Shown: piece by piece, positions 63,809-64,000 of the stretch
How positions within the stretch are numbered: the stretch's first letter is position 1
Layout: each line of letters starts with the position of its first letter
Assembly (NCBI RefSeq): GCF_028830055.1
Contig: NZ_CP101655.1
Coordinates: 4,394,769 to 4,458,768, forward strand
Source of the DNA: Pseudomonas serboccidentalis
GTDB lineage: Bacteria > Pseudomonadota > Gammaproteobacteria > Pseudomonadales > Pseudomonadaceae
DNA length: 64,000 nt
Direction of reading: 5' to 3'
Program-made: the position numbers and the translations under genes
Notes under the pieces: model-generated
Seen by the model: the letters and a program-made list of their open reading frames with translations, nothing else
Databases searched by the model: none
What the model was told of the DNA's origin: nothing

Positions 63809-63898
63809 TGTAGGAGTGAGCCTGCTCGCGATGAGGCCAGCACATTCGGCATTGTGGTTGGCTGACCCTCCGCCATCGCGAGCAGGCTCACTCCTACA
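63809..63898. repeat. REPIN, family B (between fabG-like gene and thiolase)
   Basis: Arms TGTAGGAGTGAGCCTGCTCG and complement around a ~45-base spacer, nearly perfect. Confidence 0.9.
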
Positions 63899-63940
63899 AG
63901 AGATTCAGGTGAATTCGACCATTTGGAAAAGGAGCTTTTC

Positions 63941-64000
63941 ATGAGTCAGCTGCGCCGCGTCGCCATCATCGGTGGTAACCGTATTCCTTTCGCCCGCTCC
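63941..64000 (+). CDS. Thiolase (acetyl-CoA C-acyltransferase type), start only
   Basis: Only 20 codons are in the window. MSQLRRVAIIGGNRIPFARS begins as thiolases do (R-I-P-F-x-R near the N-terminus). AAGGAG lies six bases before the ATG. Divergent from the fabG-like/maoC operon, which supports a 3-ketoacyl-CoA thiolase role. Confidence 0.8.
   Translation, partial: MSQLRRVAIIGGNRIPFARS

Overview
The window is a stretch of chromosome from a fluorescent Pseudomonas (P. fluorescens group). Three things suggest this. The gene order retS-purD-purH-fis-dusB-(zinc-ribbon)-prmA-accC-accB-aroQ-ctpL-gcbA-DUF2333-nudix-sui1-speA follows the P. aeruginosa PA4839-PA4856 block. The GC-rich codon use is typical. 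Seven imperfect palindromes of two REP-doublet (REPIN) families, common in this group, lie between genes. I saw no rRNA, tRNA, CRISPR array, insertion sequence or prophage.

Layout. (1) 1-3852: end of an aerobic cobalamin (corrin ring) operon, cobG (partial)-cobH-cobI-cobJ; the last gene is a CbiG-CobJ fusion. (2) 3853-14000: accessory region. It holds a very large toxin of the large-clostridial-toxin type (GT44 glycosyltransferase, C58/PaToxP-like cysteine protease fold, TcdA/TcdB-type hydrophobic pore segment, unrecognised C-terminal half), a MarC membrane protein, and a tandem pair of small unrecognised proteins that look like diverged paralogues. The DNA in front of the toxin and of the pair is AT-rich and strikingly poor in C. 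(3) 14027-35109: conserved housekeeping and signalling block: RetS sensor, purine synthesis, Fis/DusB, PrmA, acetyl-CoA carboxylase subunits, AroQ, a chemoreceptor, a diguanylate cyclase, Nudix, Sui1 and arginine decarboxylase.

(4) 35342-41761: mixed genes: a short VgrG with a DUF4123 adaptor but no effector, a MATE exporter, a small membrane protein, a MazG-like pyrophosphohydrolase, CmoM, and two DUF4136 lipoproteins. (5) 41971-57476: a complete Flp/Tad pilus locus with its PprA/PprB regulators, the FppA prepilin peptidase, two tandem Flp pilins (one with Ala instead of Gly before the processing site), a stand-alone receiver protein, and the rcpC-rcpA-tadZ-tadA-tadB-tadC-tadD-DUF3613 operon. 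(6) 57569-61119: a TpsB/ShlB-type outer-membrane transporter downstream of a low-complexity Gly/Thr/Val-rich lipoprotein. (7) 61447-64000: MaoC hydratase, FabG-like reductase and, divergently, the start of a thiolase.

How they fit together: RetS, GcbA, PprAB and the Tad and Tps genes are all linked to the choice between planktonic and attached life. The toxin and the paralogue pair sit right beside retS, and each has an A-N-GGA-N-G-T match (an Rsm/CsrA-like motif) at its translation start, so Gac/Rsm control of these accessory genes is a testable idea. The most unusual content is the toxin, followed by the paralogue pair, the Flp pilin lacking the canonical Gly, and the TpsB/low-complexity lipoprotein pair.
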